Source: Brucella daejeonensis (GTDB taxonomy: Bacteria; Pseudomonadota; Alphaproteobacteria; Rhizobiales; Rhizobiaceae). Taken from it: a stretch of DNA of 64,000 bases. Position 1 is the first letter of the stretch. Each line of letters starts with the position of its first letter. The DNA is taken from the NCBI RefSeq assembly GCF_014199265.1, contig NZ_JACIJG010000007.1:62001-126000 (forward strand), in the 5' to 3' direction. The notes below the pieces were generated by a model. The model was given only the letters and a program-made list of their open reading frames with translations. It had not been told where the DNA came from and ran no database searches. Shown here in pieces: positions 1-8,408 of the stretch. Position numbers and translations under genes: made by a program.

Positions 1-186
1 CGGAGCGACGAGACCTTCCTCGGCAAGACGCACCAATTGCTGGCGCACGGCCTCGCCGGTCGTTCCCAGATGTTCGCCGATCACGGCAGCGGTCTGCGCA
101 CCCCGCATCTTGAGCGAGAGCATGATCCGCTCGGCGGGAGAACGTGCTACCGAAACGTCTGCATTTAGAAAGTCATTTCTTGACAT
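1..186 (-). CDS. Winged-helix transcriptional regulator (N-terminal part)
   Basis: Reverse-strand frame open from an ATG at 186 to the window edge, giving the first 62 residues. The visible part is a DNA-binding winged helix: it has the SPAERIM-SLKMRGAQT start and the recognition helix TTGEAVRQQLVRLAEEGLV, typical of ArsR/SufR-like metalloregulators in Rhizobiales. The rest, where any cofactor-binding cysteines would lie, is outside the window. It is divergent from sodB, so control of sodB or of itself is possible but inferred only. No strong ribosome binding site is seen ahead of this ATG, so the exact start is uncertain. Confidence 0.7.
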   Translation of the reverse strand, partial: MSRNDFLNADVSVARSPAERIMLSLKMRGAQTAAVIGEHLGTTGEAVRQQLVRLAEEGLVAP

Positions 187-442
187 ATTGCCGATTTTCT
201 ATTTAAAGAAGGATTATCTTGTTAAATAAGCCATTGGCACAATTTTAGCAAGATCGTTATCAAACGACGGCACTCAACCGGCGACCAGTAAAGACAGATG
301 AATGGGCCTGACGGGTCCGGGCCGCGACGGCGTACGTAATACCAAGGCGCTAAGATGCTTATGCATCACGCCTTGAAAAGTTCAATCGCCACTCAGGCCT
401 AACCGGGTCTCGATGAGACTTGGTATAACAAGGAGTTTTAAA
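187..442. promoter_or_regulatory. Divergent intergenic region upstream of sodB
   Basis: This 256-base gene-free stretch separates the divergent regulator and sodB and must carry both promoters. The only element I can fix is the sodB ribosome binding site AAGGAG at 430-435, seven bases before the ATG. I cannot place promoter boxes or a metal-regulator site with confidence. Confidence 0.5.
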
Positions 443-1051
443 ATGAGCTTCACCCTGCCTCCGCTTCCCTATGCAACCAACGCCCTCGAAGGCGCAGGCA
501 TGGGAACGGAAACGCTTGAGTTGCACCATGGCAAGCATCATCAGGCCTATGTAACCGCGCTGAACGGCTTCGTCGAAAAGAACGACGCGCTCAAGGGCAA
601 ATCCCTTGAAGAAATCGTGCTGTTTGCGAAAGACAAGGCTGACCTGGCCCCCGTTTTCAACAATGCCGGCCAGCACTGGAACCACAATCTTTTCTGGCAG
701 AACCTCTCGCCGAACGGCGGTCGCCTGCCCGGCGCGCTGGAAAAGAAGATCGTTGAGGATTTCGGCGGCGTGGACCAGTTCAAGGAAGCCTTCAAGGCTG
801 CGGCTGTCGGCCAGTTCGGCTCAGGCTGGGCATGGCTGGTTCTGGCCGATGACGGCAAGCTGAAAGTTGCCAAGACGCCAAACGGCTCCAATCCGCTCGC
901 AACGGGCGAAGGCAAGGCGCTGTTGGGGCTTGATGTCTGGGAGCATAGCTATTATCTCGATTTCCGTAATCGTCGGCCTGACTATGTGACGAACTTCCTC
1001 GACAAGCTGGCCAATTACGAATTCGCGGAAGCCACCCTGAAGGCAGCATGA
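443..1051 (+). CDS. sodB: Iron superoxide dismutase SodB
   Basis: Cytoplasmic superoxide dismutase (superoxide to peroxide and oxygen), 202 residues, the usual family length. The ATG at 443 is chosen because AAGGAG sits at 430-435 and MSFTLPPLPY matches the family N-terminus; the frame is open ten codons further upstream but without a signal. The four metal ligands are in their normal contexts: His28 in LHHGKHH, the His of QHWNH, and Asp and His of DVWEHSYY. The glutamine in NNAGQHWNH is typical of the iron type rather than the manganese type. fpr follows 174 bases downstream, separated by an FNR/FixK-like palindrome. Confidence 0.96.
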   Translation: MSFTLPPLPYATNALEGAGMGTETLELHHGKHHQAYVTALNGFVEKNDALKGKSLEEIVLFAKDKADLAPVFNNAGQHWNHNLFWQNLSPNGGRLPGALEKKIVEDFGGVDQFKEAFKAAAVGQFGSGWAWLVLADDGKLKVAKTPNGSNPLATGEGKALLGLDVWEHSYYLDFRNRRPDYVTNFLDKLANYEFAEATLKAA

Positions 1052-1060
1052 CGCGTTGAA

Positions 1061-1074
1061 TTGATTGCAATCAA
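1061..1074. promoter_or_regulatory. FNR/FixK-type box upstream of fpr
   Basis: TTGAT-TGCA-ATCAA is a perfect palindrome matching the FNR/FixK consensus TTGAT-N4-ATCAA. It starts 10 bases after the sodB stop and lies about 150 bases before the fpr start, so an oxygen-responsive Crp-family regulator could act on fpr. Seen directly; binding is inferred. A second perfect copy precedes hemA at 19899. Confidence 0.6.
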
Positions 1075-1225
1075 AGCATTTTGCCTGCGGAAGATGCAAG
1101 CTCCATGGAGCTGCGTGGCTGCGGGCGAAATGCAGCAATGACCGATAAAGACCGAACCAACCGATCCATTCCGCAGGCGCCGTCCTCCCAAGCGGTGCAG
1201 GAGCAAGACAGAGACAGTTCCGAAG

Positions 1226-2002
1226 ATGAGCAGTAATTTTAATCAGGAAACCGTCACCGACATCCATCACTGGACCGATACGCTGTTTTCCTTCCGCACG
1301 ACACGTGACCCCGGCTTCCGCTTCCAGAGCGGCCAGTTCATCATGATGGGTCTGGAAGTGAACGGAAAGCCGCTGACCCGCGCCTATTCCATTGCGTCGA
1401 GCCTTTATGAAGACGGTCTGGAATTCTTCTCGATCAAGGTGCCGAACGGTCCGCTGACCTCGAAGCTTCAGCATCTGAAGAAGGGCGACCAGATCATCCT
1501 CTCCAAGAAGCCCGTCGGCACGCTGCTCTACGACAATCTGAAGCCGGGCAAGAATCTCTGGTTGCTTTCGACCGGCACCGGCCTTGCGCCATTCCTGTCG
1601 ATCATCCGCGACCTCGAAGCCTATGAGCGCTTCGAGAAGATCATTCTCGTGCATGGCGTGCGTCAGGTCGCCGAGCTTGCCTATACGGATTTCATCTCCA
1701 AGGAACTGCCGCAGGACGAATTCCTCGGCGAAATGGTACAAAAGCAGCTCATCTATTATCCGACCGTCACCCGTGAGCCTTACAAGAACCGCGGACGCCT
1801 GACCGATCTCATCCGTTCGGGACAGATTTTCAAGGATATCGGCCTGCCGGAATTCAACCATGAAGACGACCGCATGATGCTGTGCGGCAGCCCGGAAATG
1901 CTGGCGGAAACGAAGCAGATTCTGGAAGAGCGCGGTTTTAAGGAAGGTAGCCAGAGCGAAGCTGGCGAATACGTCATCGAAAAGGCCTTCGTTGAAAAAT
2001 AA
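1226..2002 (+). CDS. fpr: Ferredoxin/flavodoxin-NADP+ reductase
   Basis: Cytoplasmic FAD enzyme moving electrons between NADPH and ferredoxin or flavodoxin; 258 residues, typical of the bacterial type. FAD binding is shown by RAYSIAS near residue 54, and the NADP site by STGTGLAPF near residue 115. The C-terminus ends in AFVEK, the short extension seen in alphaproteobacterial enzymes of this family. Its position after sodB fits a redox-stress role. The FNR/FixK box at 1061 suggests oxygen control. A strong terminator follows at 2027. Confidence 0.95.
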   Translation: MSSNFNQETVTDIHHWTDTLFSFRTTRDPGFRFQSGQFIMMGLEVNGKPLTRAYSIASSLYEDGLEFFSIKVPNGPLTSKLQHLKKGDQIILSKKPVGTLLYDNLKPGKNLWLLSTGTGLAPFLSIIRDLEAYERFEKIILVHGVRQVAELAYTDFISKELPQDEFLGEMVQKQLIYYPTVTREPYKNRGRLTDLIRSGQIFKDIGLPEFNHEDDRMMLCGSPEMLAETKQILEERGFKEGSQSEAGEYVIEKAFVEK

Positions 2003-2026
2003 GCTCCGCCGCGATGCGGATAAGGA

Positions 2027-2053
2027 AAAGGGAGGCTTCGGCCTCCCTTTTTT
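2027..2053 (+). terminator. Bidirectional rho-independent terminator between fpr and nadC
   Basis: AAAGGGAGGC (2027-2036), loop TTCG, GCCTCCCTTT (2041-2050), then more T. The A-rich left flank means it can also stop nadC transcripts on the other strand; nadC ends at 2056. Confidence 0.9.
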
Positions 2054-2055
2054 CG

Positions 2056-2907
2056 TCAAGCCTCGAAGTCGAGCCCGATATCGAGATTGGGCGCGCTGTG
2101 CGTGGTCCAGCCAACCGAAATCAGATCGACGCCGCTGGCCGCGACTGCCGCCACCGTTTCCGGTGTGATGCCGCCGGACGCTTCCGAAATGGCGCGGCCT
2201 CCGATGATGGCCACCGCCTCGCGCAACCGTTCCGGCGACATATTGTCGAGAAGCACGGCATCGACGCCGGTCGCCATGGCTTCATCAAGCTGTTGCAGCG
2301 TATCCACTTCCACCTCGATCTTGACCATATGGCCCGCACCGGCCCTGGCGCGTTCAATGGCCTCGCGCACACCGCCCGCAACGGCAATATGATTGTCCTT
2401 GATCAGCACGGCATCATAAAGCGCGAAACGGTGATTCATGCCGCCACCGGCCCTGACCGCGTATTTCTGCACGGCGCGCAGGCCGGGGGTGGTCTTGCGG
2501 GTGCAGACGATGGATGCCTTCGTCCCTTGAGCGGCCTTCACCAGACCGGCTGTCGCGGTGGCGATGCCGGAAAGGTGGCCGAGAAAATTGAGCGCGGTGC
2601 GCTCGCCCGCCAGAATGGAGCGCGATGGGCCGGAAACGCGGGCGATATTCGCACCCTTTTCCAGCGCATCGCCGTCACGCGCCATGCGTTCGAACTTCAC
2701 TTCCGGGTCGACCAGGCGGAATGCCATTTCGGCCACATCGAGACCGGCCGCGACGCCAGGCTGGCGCAGGCTGAACAGCATGGCCGAGCGGTGATCTTCC
2801 GGCACCACGGCGTTGCTGGTGATATCGCCTGCAAGCCCCAGATCTTCCAGAAGGGTTGCCCGCACCAGAGGTTCGATGACAAGTGGAGAAAGACGCGGGA
2901 GGTTCAT
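2056..2907 (-). CDS. nadC: Quinolinate phosphoribosyltransferase
   Basis: Converts quinolinate and PRPP to nicotinate mononucleotide, the last step of the nadABC branch; cytoplasmic, 283 residues, full length. Recognisable parts are the N-terminal EDLGLAGDITS, the catalytic/PRPP region TRKTTPGLRAVQKYAVRAGGG near residues 135-155, KDNHI, and the C-terminal ISEASGGI and ISVGWTTHS segments. Its ATG overlaps the nadB stop as TGATG at 2905-2909, so it is translationally coupled and last in the operon. Start is unambiguous because of this overlap. Confidence 0.96.
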   Translation of the reverse strand: MNLPRLSPLVIEPLVRATLLEDLGLAGDITSNAVVPEDHRSAMLFSLRQPGVAAGLDVAEMAFRLVDPEVKFERMARDGDALEKGANIARVSGPSRSILAGERTALNFLGHLSGIATATAGLVKAAQGTKASIVCTRKTTPGLRAVQKYAVRAGGGMNHRFALYDAVLIKDNHIAVAGGVREAIERARAGAGHMVKIEVEVDTLQQLDEAMATGVDAVLLDNMSPERLREAVAIIGGRAISEASGGITPETVAAVAASGVDLISVGWTTHSAPNLDIGLDFEA

Positions 2908-4448
2908 CAGGCGGTCCTTGTAACGGGTTGGGTAACAGGCCGGGCAACGGGTTCGGTAACGGGTTGGGGCGTGGCAATTTCGCGAGCGAACGCGAAAGCT
3001 GCCTGAAAAGTGTAAAAGCTGCGGGCCGAAGCCGCGTTCTTGGCGGGAAAATCGGTGCGGGCATGGCTGCCGCGCGTTTCGCGTCGTTCGAAGGCGGCAA
3101 CCGCAACCACGAGCGCCACAGCCGCAGCATCGCCGTCCTGCGCCAGCGGAAGAAGCGCGGCAATGGCAGAGCGCAGACCTTCCTCATCCCGCAACAGGCC
3201 GAGATACCGGGAAACCGTCGACCGCACGGCGGCCGGGTCTGTCATGTGCGGCAGGCTGACCGGTGAAAGATGCGTCACGGGCACGAAGGGTTCGTCCGCG
3301 ATGGAGCGACCGGCGCGAAGCCCCATGACAGCCGCTTCCAGCAGCGAATTGCTGGCAAGGCGGTTTGCGCCATGCAGGCCGGTGCAGGCGGCTTCGCCCA
3401 CGGCCCAAAGGCCGGACAGGCTCGTGCGCCCGTCCCCATCCGTCGCCACACCGCCCATGTGGTAATGCGTGGCGGGCCGCACCGGAATGAGATCGTGCGA
3501 CGGATCGATACCGTGCTGCCTGCAAAGCCCGTCGATGCCGGGGAAGCGGCTGGCAAAACGCGGTCCCAGCGCGGCGCGCGCATCGAGAAAGACCTGCCTC
3601 CCGCGCGCTATTTCCGCGCCTATGGCGCGCGCTACCACATCGCGTGACGCAAGTTCCCGCCCCGGAATGTCGGCCATGAAACGCTCGCCGCAATCGTTCA
3701 CCAGAATGGCGCCTTCGCCGCGGACCGCCTCGCTGACCAGCGGCAGACGCGGCGCGGACACGGCAAGCGCGGTCGGATGGAACTGTACGAATTCCATGTC
3801 GGCCAGCACCGCGCCCGCCCGTCCGGCGAGCGCAGCACCCTGTCCCAGATTGCCGAGCGGCGTGGTCGTTGCCGTATAAAGCCCGCCGATCCCGCCGGTC
3901 GCAAGCACAACGGCGCGGGCGGCAACCGGGCCATAATTTTCGAGAACCGCCCCAACGACGCGGCCATCCCTGTTCATCAGCCGAAGGGCGCGAGTATTTT
4001 CCATAACGGTTATGGAAGGCGTCGCCCGGACCTTCGCCGTCAGCGCCCGCATGATGCCGGCGCCCGTCGCGTCGCCATCGACATGCGCGATACGGTGGCG
4101 GCTGTGTGCGGCTTCCAGGCCAAGCGCATAGGAGCCATCCGCCTTGCGATCGAAACGGACGCCATGCGCCTCAAGAGCGGCAATGATTTCAGGCCCCGCC
4201 TCGATAATTCCCGCCGCAACGCCTGCGTCACACAGACCGTCACCGGCGGCGAGCGTGTCGGCAAGATGCAGGACTGCATTATCGTCGGCCGCGATGCTTG
4301 CGGCGATGCCGCCCTGCGCCAGTTCGCTGGAACCGGACAGGCCGAGCCCGCCCGCCGTCACGAGCAGAACCGGCAGAGGCGCCAGCGTCAGCGCCGTCAT
4401 CAGCCCGGCAAGGCCGCTGCCCACCACCATGACGGGATTGTCGCTCAT
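2907..4448 (-). CDS. nadB: L-aspartate oxidase
   Basis: FAD enzyme oxidising L-aspartate to iminoaspartate, which NadA uses. 513 residues. The dinucleotide-binding [13 protein letters not shown] is at the N-terminus; [12 protein letters not shown] and HFHPTAL-type [16 protein letters not shown]-like [11 protein letters not shown] and the HYHMGGV motif are all present. The extreme C-terminus is odd: a Pro-Val-Thr/Ala tetrapeptide repeat (about residues 494-510) encoded by four 12-base units at 2920-2967. It overlaps nadA by four bases (ATGA) and nadC by one, so the three genes are coupled. Confidence 0.95.
   Translation of the reverse strand: MSDNPVMVVGSGLAGLMTALTLAPLPVLLVTAGGLGLSGSSELAQGGIAASIAADDNAVLHLADTLAAGDGLCDAGVAAGIIEAGPEIIAALEAHGVRFDRKADGSYALGLEAAHSRHRIAHVDGDATGAGIMRALTAKVRATPSITVMENTRALRLMNRDGRVVGAVLENYGPVAARAVVLATGGIGGLYTATTTPLGNLGQGAALAGRAGAVLADMEFVQFHPTALAVSAPRLPLVSEAVRGEGAILVNDCGERFMADIPGRELASRDVVARAIGAEIARGRQVFLDARAALGPRFASRFPGIDGLCRQHGIDPSHDLIPVRPATHYHMGGVATDGDGRTSLSGLWAVGEAACTGLHGANRLASNSLLEAAVMGLRAGRSIADEPFVPVTHLSPVSLPHMTDPAAVRSTVSRYLGLLRDEEGLRSAIAALLPLAQDGDAAAVALVVAVAAFERRETRGSHARTDFPAKNAASARSFYTFQAAFAFAREIATPQPVTEPVARPVTQPVTRTA
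2920..2967. repeat. Four tandem 12-base repeats in the nadB 3' end
   Basis: Units GTAACGGGTTGG, GTAACAGGCCGG, GCAACGGGTTCG and GTAACGGGTTGG follow each other at 2920, 2932, 2944 and 2956 (plus-strand reading). The length is a multiple of three, so copy-number change would lengthen or shorten the NadB tail by four residues without a frameshift. Confidence 0.85.
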
Positions 4449-5416
4449 ACTGCCAGCATCCGCTCGACGGCGCGCCGGGCCGGTTCCATCAATGCGGCAT
4501 CGACCGTCACTTCGTGGCGGTTCTGTTCCAGTGCCTCACGGATATTGGCGAGCGTGATCCGCTTCATATGCGGGCAGAGATTACAGGGACGAATGAATTC
4601 GACGTCCGGGTGATCAACGGCAACATTGTCGCTCATCGAGCATTCGGTCAGGAGCACGACGCGCTGCGGCTTCTTTTCTCCGACATAGTCGGACATGACG
4701 GCGGTGGACCCGGCGAAATCGGCAGCCGCCACCACTTCCGGCGGGCATTCGGGATGCGCCAGCACCATGACGCCCGGATGGCTGTCGCGCAATTCGCGAA
4801 TATCGTCCGGCGTGAAGCGCTCATGCACCTCGCAATGGCCGTGCCAGCTCAGAATTTCCACATCGGTTTCGCGGGCGACGTTTTGAGCCAGATACTCATC
4901 CGGGATCATCAGCACGCGCGGCACGCCAAGCGATTCCACAACCTTTTTCGCATTGCCGGAGGTGCAGCAGATATCCGAGGCGGCCTTCACCGCGGCGGAC
5001 GTATTGACATAGGTGACGATCGGCACACCCGGATGCGCCTCACGCAAGAGCGCCACGTCCTGCGGCGTGATGGAATCCGCCAGCGAGCAGCCAGCCCCCA
5101 GATCGGGGATCAGCACCGTCTTGGACGGGTTGAGCAATTTTGCCGTCTCGGCCATGAAATGCACACCGGCCAGCACGATCACATCGGCATCGACTTCCGC
5201 AGCCTTGCGCGCCAAGGCAAGGCTGTCGCCGACGATATCGGCCACGCAATGGAAGATTTCCGGGGTCTGGTAATTATGCGCCAGAATGACGGCATTGCGC
5301 TTTTTCTTCAATTCGAGGATCGCCGCCACATCGCTCTCGAAACCCAGCCACTCCGCCTTCGGCATTATCTTCGCTACCCGGTCATAGAGTTGCGAGACGG
5401 AAACATGGTCGTTCAT
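4445..5416 (-). CDS. nadA: Quinolinate synthase
   Basis: Condenses iminoaspartate with dihydroxyacetone phosphate to quinolinate using a [4Fe-4S] cluster. 323 residues, full length. Likely cluster cysteines are Cys110 in GAGCSLAD, Cys195 in WHGHCEVH, and Cys278/Cys281 in [13 protein letters not shown] near residue 46 and HPECPPEV near 221 are family signatures. It is first of the nadABC operon, and two palindromic operators (5471, 5505) lie in its 109-base leader, which fits control by the adjacent NadQ-type regulator. Confidence 0.96.
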   Translation of the reverse strand: MNDHVSVSQLYDRVAKIMPKAEWLGFESDVAAILELKKKRNAVILAHNYQTPEIFHCVADIVGDSLALARKAAEVDADVIVLAGVHFMAETAKLLNPSKTVLIPDLGAGCSLADSITPQDVALLREAHPGVPIVTYVNTSAAVKAASDICCTSGNAKKVVESLGVPRVLMIPDEYLAQNVARETDVEILSWHGHCEVHERFTPDDIRELRDSHPGVMVLAHPECPPEVVAAADFAGSTAVMSDYVGEKKPQRVVLLTECSMSDNVAVDHPDVEFIRPCNLCPHMKRITLANIREALEQNRHEVTVDAALMEPARRAVERMLAV

Positions 5417-5470
5417 GGCGAACCTCCCCGGTGCATGAATGTTGGCGCACGGATTTTCAGCGCATCGATT

Positions 5471-5487
5471 ATACTCATTATGAGTAT
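5471..5487. promoter_or_regulatory. Putative NadQ operator 1 (nadA leader)
   Basis: ATACTCAT-T-ATGAGTAT: perfect eight-base arms around one central base, 55 bases before the nadA start codon. It shares the ATACTC half-site with a second palindrome 34 bases away, which indicates a regulator-binding pair. Assignment to the neighbouring NadQ-type protein is inferred from position. Confidence 0.75.
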
Positions 5488-5504
5488 TTCATGTTTATGC
5501 ACTT

Positions 5505-5521
5505 ATACTCGATTCGAGCAT
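5505..5521. promoter_or_regulatory. Putative NadQ operator 2 (nadA leader)
   Basis: ATACTCGA-T-TCGAGCAT: same architecture as the site at 5471, with one mismatch in the arms. The centre-to-centre distance is 34 bases, about three helical turns, so two dimers would lie on the same face of the DNA. The site starts directly beyond the nadQ stop at 5526. Confidence 0.7.
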
Positions 5522-5525
5522 ATTG

Positions 5526-6461
5526 TCAATCGCGGGAGAGAGGCAGCTTTGCTCCGGCCAGATAGCGTTCGGAAAGGGCGCGTTCCTCGACAATCGAGTA
5601 GCGGAAGCGGAACAGTTTTGCCGGGCGCCCGCCGGTTTCGCTGTCGGTTTCTCCGGTTTCCTCAACGAGGTCCTGCTGCTCGATCAGGCGGCGGAAATTC
5701 TGCTTGTGCAGGCGCAGTCCGGCCAGCGCCTCGACGGTACGCTGCAATTGCAGCAGCGTGAAGCTTTCCGGCATTAGCTCGAAGACCACCGGACGATACT
5801 TGATCTTGGCGCGCAGCCGCGCAATCGCCGTGGCAAGGATACGACGGTGATCGGCGAACATGGCGCGCCCGTTTTCGTCTTCCTTCATCCCGGCCTCGGC
5901 CACGAGACCGGCTTCGTAAAGCAGTTCGTAGCGCTGGAGCACCAGATCCTCGTTCCAGCGCCCGCTCCATTCACCATTGGCAAAACCGAAAGTGAAGGAA
6001 ATGCGCCGCATCCGCTGCGCGACCAGTTCGGGCGTCTCGGCGCGATAGGCCCAGACCAGAAGGGCGTTATGCAGATGCTCCATGATGGGAGGCTCGCCCT
6101 GACGATGGTCCTCCCATGGCAGATATTCGTACCAGCCGCGCCAGCCCGCCTGCCCCGCCGCGGCATCGCTTTCGCGTACCAGGCCAAGATAGCTGATCGA
6201 AATGATGCGCTCCCCTTCGGGGTGCCGGTCACGGTCCGCGAATGTGTAGAGCTGTTCGAGATAGCCGACCGGGTGCGCGGTTTCCGCCTGCACCCAGGCA
6301 CGCAGTCCCGACTGAAGCGAACGGTGCCCGGTTTCAAACGGGCCGGAGGGCAGAGCCTGCACCTGGGTCTGGCCCGGCCGCACGGTCATGACACGCGGCT
6401 GTTCGCCGGTCACGGCCACAAGTACGGCGATCAGTTCGGTATGGGCAATATCGTCGGTCAA
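5526..6461 (-). CDS. nadQ: NAD biosynthesis regulator, NadQ/COG4111 type (Nudix-like plus winged helix)
   Basis: Predicted transcriptional repressor of NAD synthesis, about 311 residues. The first two thirds resemble a Nudix-related sensor domain (VAVTGEQPRVMTV, LPSGPFETGHRSLQSGLRAWV, YTFADRDRHPEGERIISISYLGLV) and the last third a winged helix (LQLQRTVEALAGLRLHKQNFRRLIEQQDLVEET) followed by a GRPAKLFRFR wing. This is the arrangement of the COG4111 regulators next to nadABC in alphaproteobacteria. I choose a TTG start at 6461, which has GGAG five bases upstream; an upstream TTG at 6503 lacks such a site. It sits between panB and nadA on the same strand. Confidence 0.8.
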   Translation of the reverse strand: MTDDIAHTELIAVLVAVTGEQPRVMTVRPGQTQVQALPSGPFETGHRSLQSGLRAWVQAETAHPVGYLEQLYTFADRDRHPEGERIISISYLGLVRESDAAAGQAGWRGWYEYLPWEDHRQGEPPIMEHLHNALLVWAYRAETPELVAQRMRRISFTFGFANGEWSGRWNEDLVLQRYELLYEAGLVAEAGMKEDENGRAMFADHRRILATAIARLRAKIKYRPVVFELMPESFTLLQLQRTVEALAGLRLHKQNFRRLIEQQDLVEETGETDSETGGRPAKLFRFRYSIVEERALSERYLAGAKLPLSRD

Positions 6462-6546
6462 AACAGCTCCATTCAGATCGGAACCATTGAACGCGATCGT
6501 CAAACGATTACAAGGCGCTGTACGGCATCAGCCACAGTTTTCGCCG

Positions 6547-7374
6547 TTACGCCTTCGGCTTTGCCCCGAAAACATGCTCAGGGCCGGGAAAGCTGCGCGC
6601 CCGCACCTCCTCGGCATAGGCTTTGGCCGCATCGGAGACCTGCGGCGCGAGATTGGCGAAACGCTTCACGAAGCGCGGCGTGAAATCCTGAAACAGGCCC
6701 AGCATGTCGTCCGAAACCAGAATCTGTCCGTCACAGGCAGCCGAAGCGCCGATGCCGACGGTCGGAATGGCAAGCGACGCGGTGATCTCGCGCGCCAGCG
6801 GTTCCACCGTGCCTTCGATGACGAGCGCAAAGGCGCCCGCATCGGCAATGGCCTGAGCGTCGCAGCGTATCCGGTCGGCTTCCTCGTCGCCGCGTCCAAG
6901 CGAACGGAAGCCGCCGACCGTATTGACCTGCTGCGGCATCAGTCCGACATGGCCGAACACCGGAATGCCGCGTTTCACCAGAAAGGCCACCGTTTCGGCC
7001 ATTTCCTCGCCGCCTTCGAGCTTCACCCCGTCGCAGCCGGTTTCCTGCATGATCCGGGCTGCGTTTCGAAACGCCTGTTCCCTCGATTCCTGATAGGAGC
7101 CGAAAGGCATATCGACGATGACGCAGGCTGTCTCGACACCGCGCATGACCGCCTGCCCATGCGCAATCATCATGTCGAGCGTGACGGCAAGCGTGGAATC
7201 CATGCCATAGAGCACCATGCCGAGCGAGTCGCCCACGAGCAGCAATTCACAATGCGGATCGAGCAGGCGCGCAACCGGCGTCGTATAGGCAGTGAGGCTG
7301 ACGATCGGACGTTCACCCTTCATGGCCTGGATCGATTTCGGCGTCAGCCGCTTCTGCTTGACGGGAGCACTCAT
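6547..7374 (-). CDS. panB: Ketopantoate hydroxymethyltransferase
   Basis: Makes ketopantoate from ketoisovalerate and methylene-tetrahydrofolate, the first committed pantothenate step. 275 residues from the ATG at 7374, one base after the panC stop (TGAAATG), so tightly coupled. The frame is open further upstream inside panC, which I disregard. Motifs: LTAYT near residue 27, the metal-site [31 protein letters not shown], and GIGAS...[12 protein letters not shown]. Second gene of panC-panB, followed 85 bases later by nadQ. Confidence 0.96.
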   Translation of the reverse strand: MSAPVKQKRLTPKSIQAMKGERPIVSLTAYTTPVARLLDPHCELLLVGDSLGMVLYGMDSTLAVTLDMMIAHGQAVMRGVETACVIVDMPFGSYQESREQAFRNAARIMQETGCDGVKLEGGEEMAETVAFLVKRGIPVFGHVGLMPQQVNTVGGFRSLGRGDEEADRIRCDAQAIADAGAFALVIEGTVEPLAREITASLAIPTVGIGASAACDGQILVSDDMLGLFQDFTPRFVKRFANLAPQVSDAAKAYAEEVRARSFPGPEHVFGAKPKA

Positions 7375-7375
7375 T

Positions 7376-8245
7376 TCAGGCCGCCTTTTCCTGCGCGACG
7401 TGCGCGATGACACGATTGTCGAGAAGCCGCGTCGCGCCAAGACGCACGAAAAGCGCGACAAGGATCGGCCTTCCCTGCACGGCGCTCAGCCGTTCCAGCG
7501 TTTCCGGGTCGCGGATCGCCACCACCTCGGGCGTCGCCAGAGATTCCGCCGCTATGAACGCACGGATCGCTGCTTCGAGCGCGTCGGGATCGTCCATGCC
7601 GGAGCGATAGAGTCGCTCCGCCTCATCCAGCGCTTTCGGGACGATGATCGCGGCGGCACGCTGCTCGGGCGACAGGTAGACATTGCGCGACGAGCAGGCG
7701 AGACCGTCGTCTTCCCGAACGGTTTCGACGCCGACAACGCGCACCGGAATGGCCATGTCCTCGACCATGCGGCGAATGATGACCAGTTGCTGAAAATCCT
7801 TCTCGCCGAAATAGGCGGCATCCGGTAGCACGATATTGAAAAGCTTGCTCACCACGGTCGCGACACCGGCAAAATGGCCGGGGCGCGCCTCACCTTCCAT
7901 CTGATTGCCGAGCGTGGGCACGTCCACCACCGTCTGCATCGGGCAGGGATACATATCGCCGACAGTCGGCGCAAAGAGATAATCGACCCCCGCATCACGC
8001 AGCAGGGCGGCGTCGCGTTCCAGATCGCGCGGATATTTGTCGAGGTCTTCGTTCGCGCCGAACTGCAACGGATTGACGAAGATCGACACGACGATGACGT
8101 CGTTTTCGTCGCGCGCCCTGCGCACCAGTTCAAGATGGCCTTTGTGAAGATAGCCCATCGTCGGCACGAAACCGATCTTCCGGCCCGTTTTTCGCTTCGG
8201 CGCCAGAGCCTGACGCAATTCCTCGATGGTGCGGATAATCTGCAT
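7376..8245 (-). CDS. panC: Pantothenate synthetase
   Basis: ATP-dependent ligation of pantoate and beta-alanine to pantothenate. 289 residues from the ATG at 8245, which has AGGAG six bases upstream; the frame opens eight codons earlier without a site. Nucleotidyltransferase signatures are present: [14 protein letters not shown] near residue 28, FVNPLQFG near 61, GEKDFQQL, and SSRNVYL near 186. It is the promoter-proximal gene of the minus-strand cofactor block panC-panB-nadQ-nadABC. Confidence 0.96.
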   Translation of the reverse strand: MQIIRTIEELRQALAPKRKTGRKIGFVPTMGYLHKGHLELVRRARDENDVIVVSIFVNPLQFGANEDLDKYPRDLERDAALLRDAGVDYLFAPTVGDMYPCPMQTVVDVPTLGNQMEGEARPGHFAGVATVVSKLFNIVLPDAAYFGEKDFQQLVIIRRMVEDMAIPVRVVGVETVREDDGLACSSRNVYLSPEQRAAAIIVPKALDEAERLYRSGMDDPDALEAAIRAFIAAESLATPEVVAIRDPETLERLSAVQGRPILVALFVRLGATRLLDNRVIAHVAQEKAA

Positions 8246-8408
8246 GGGCTTCTCCTCGCAGCCAAGCATTCATAACAGCATTTATGCCAAGCCAAATGTT
8301 TCCATCTGGCTGCAAAATGCCGGTGGCCGCGAGTTCTACAGCCTCAGCTGAAATATGACAACAACCAAGACGGAGGGCTCGATGCGTTCCGCTCATCGAG
8401 CCTTGGTA

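Noticed and set aside
821-2059. Long open frame (412 codons) on the minus strand across sodB and fpr
   Set aside because: It is antisense to two clear enzyme genes and its translation has no recognisable motif; a shadow caused by codon bias.
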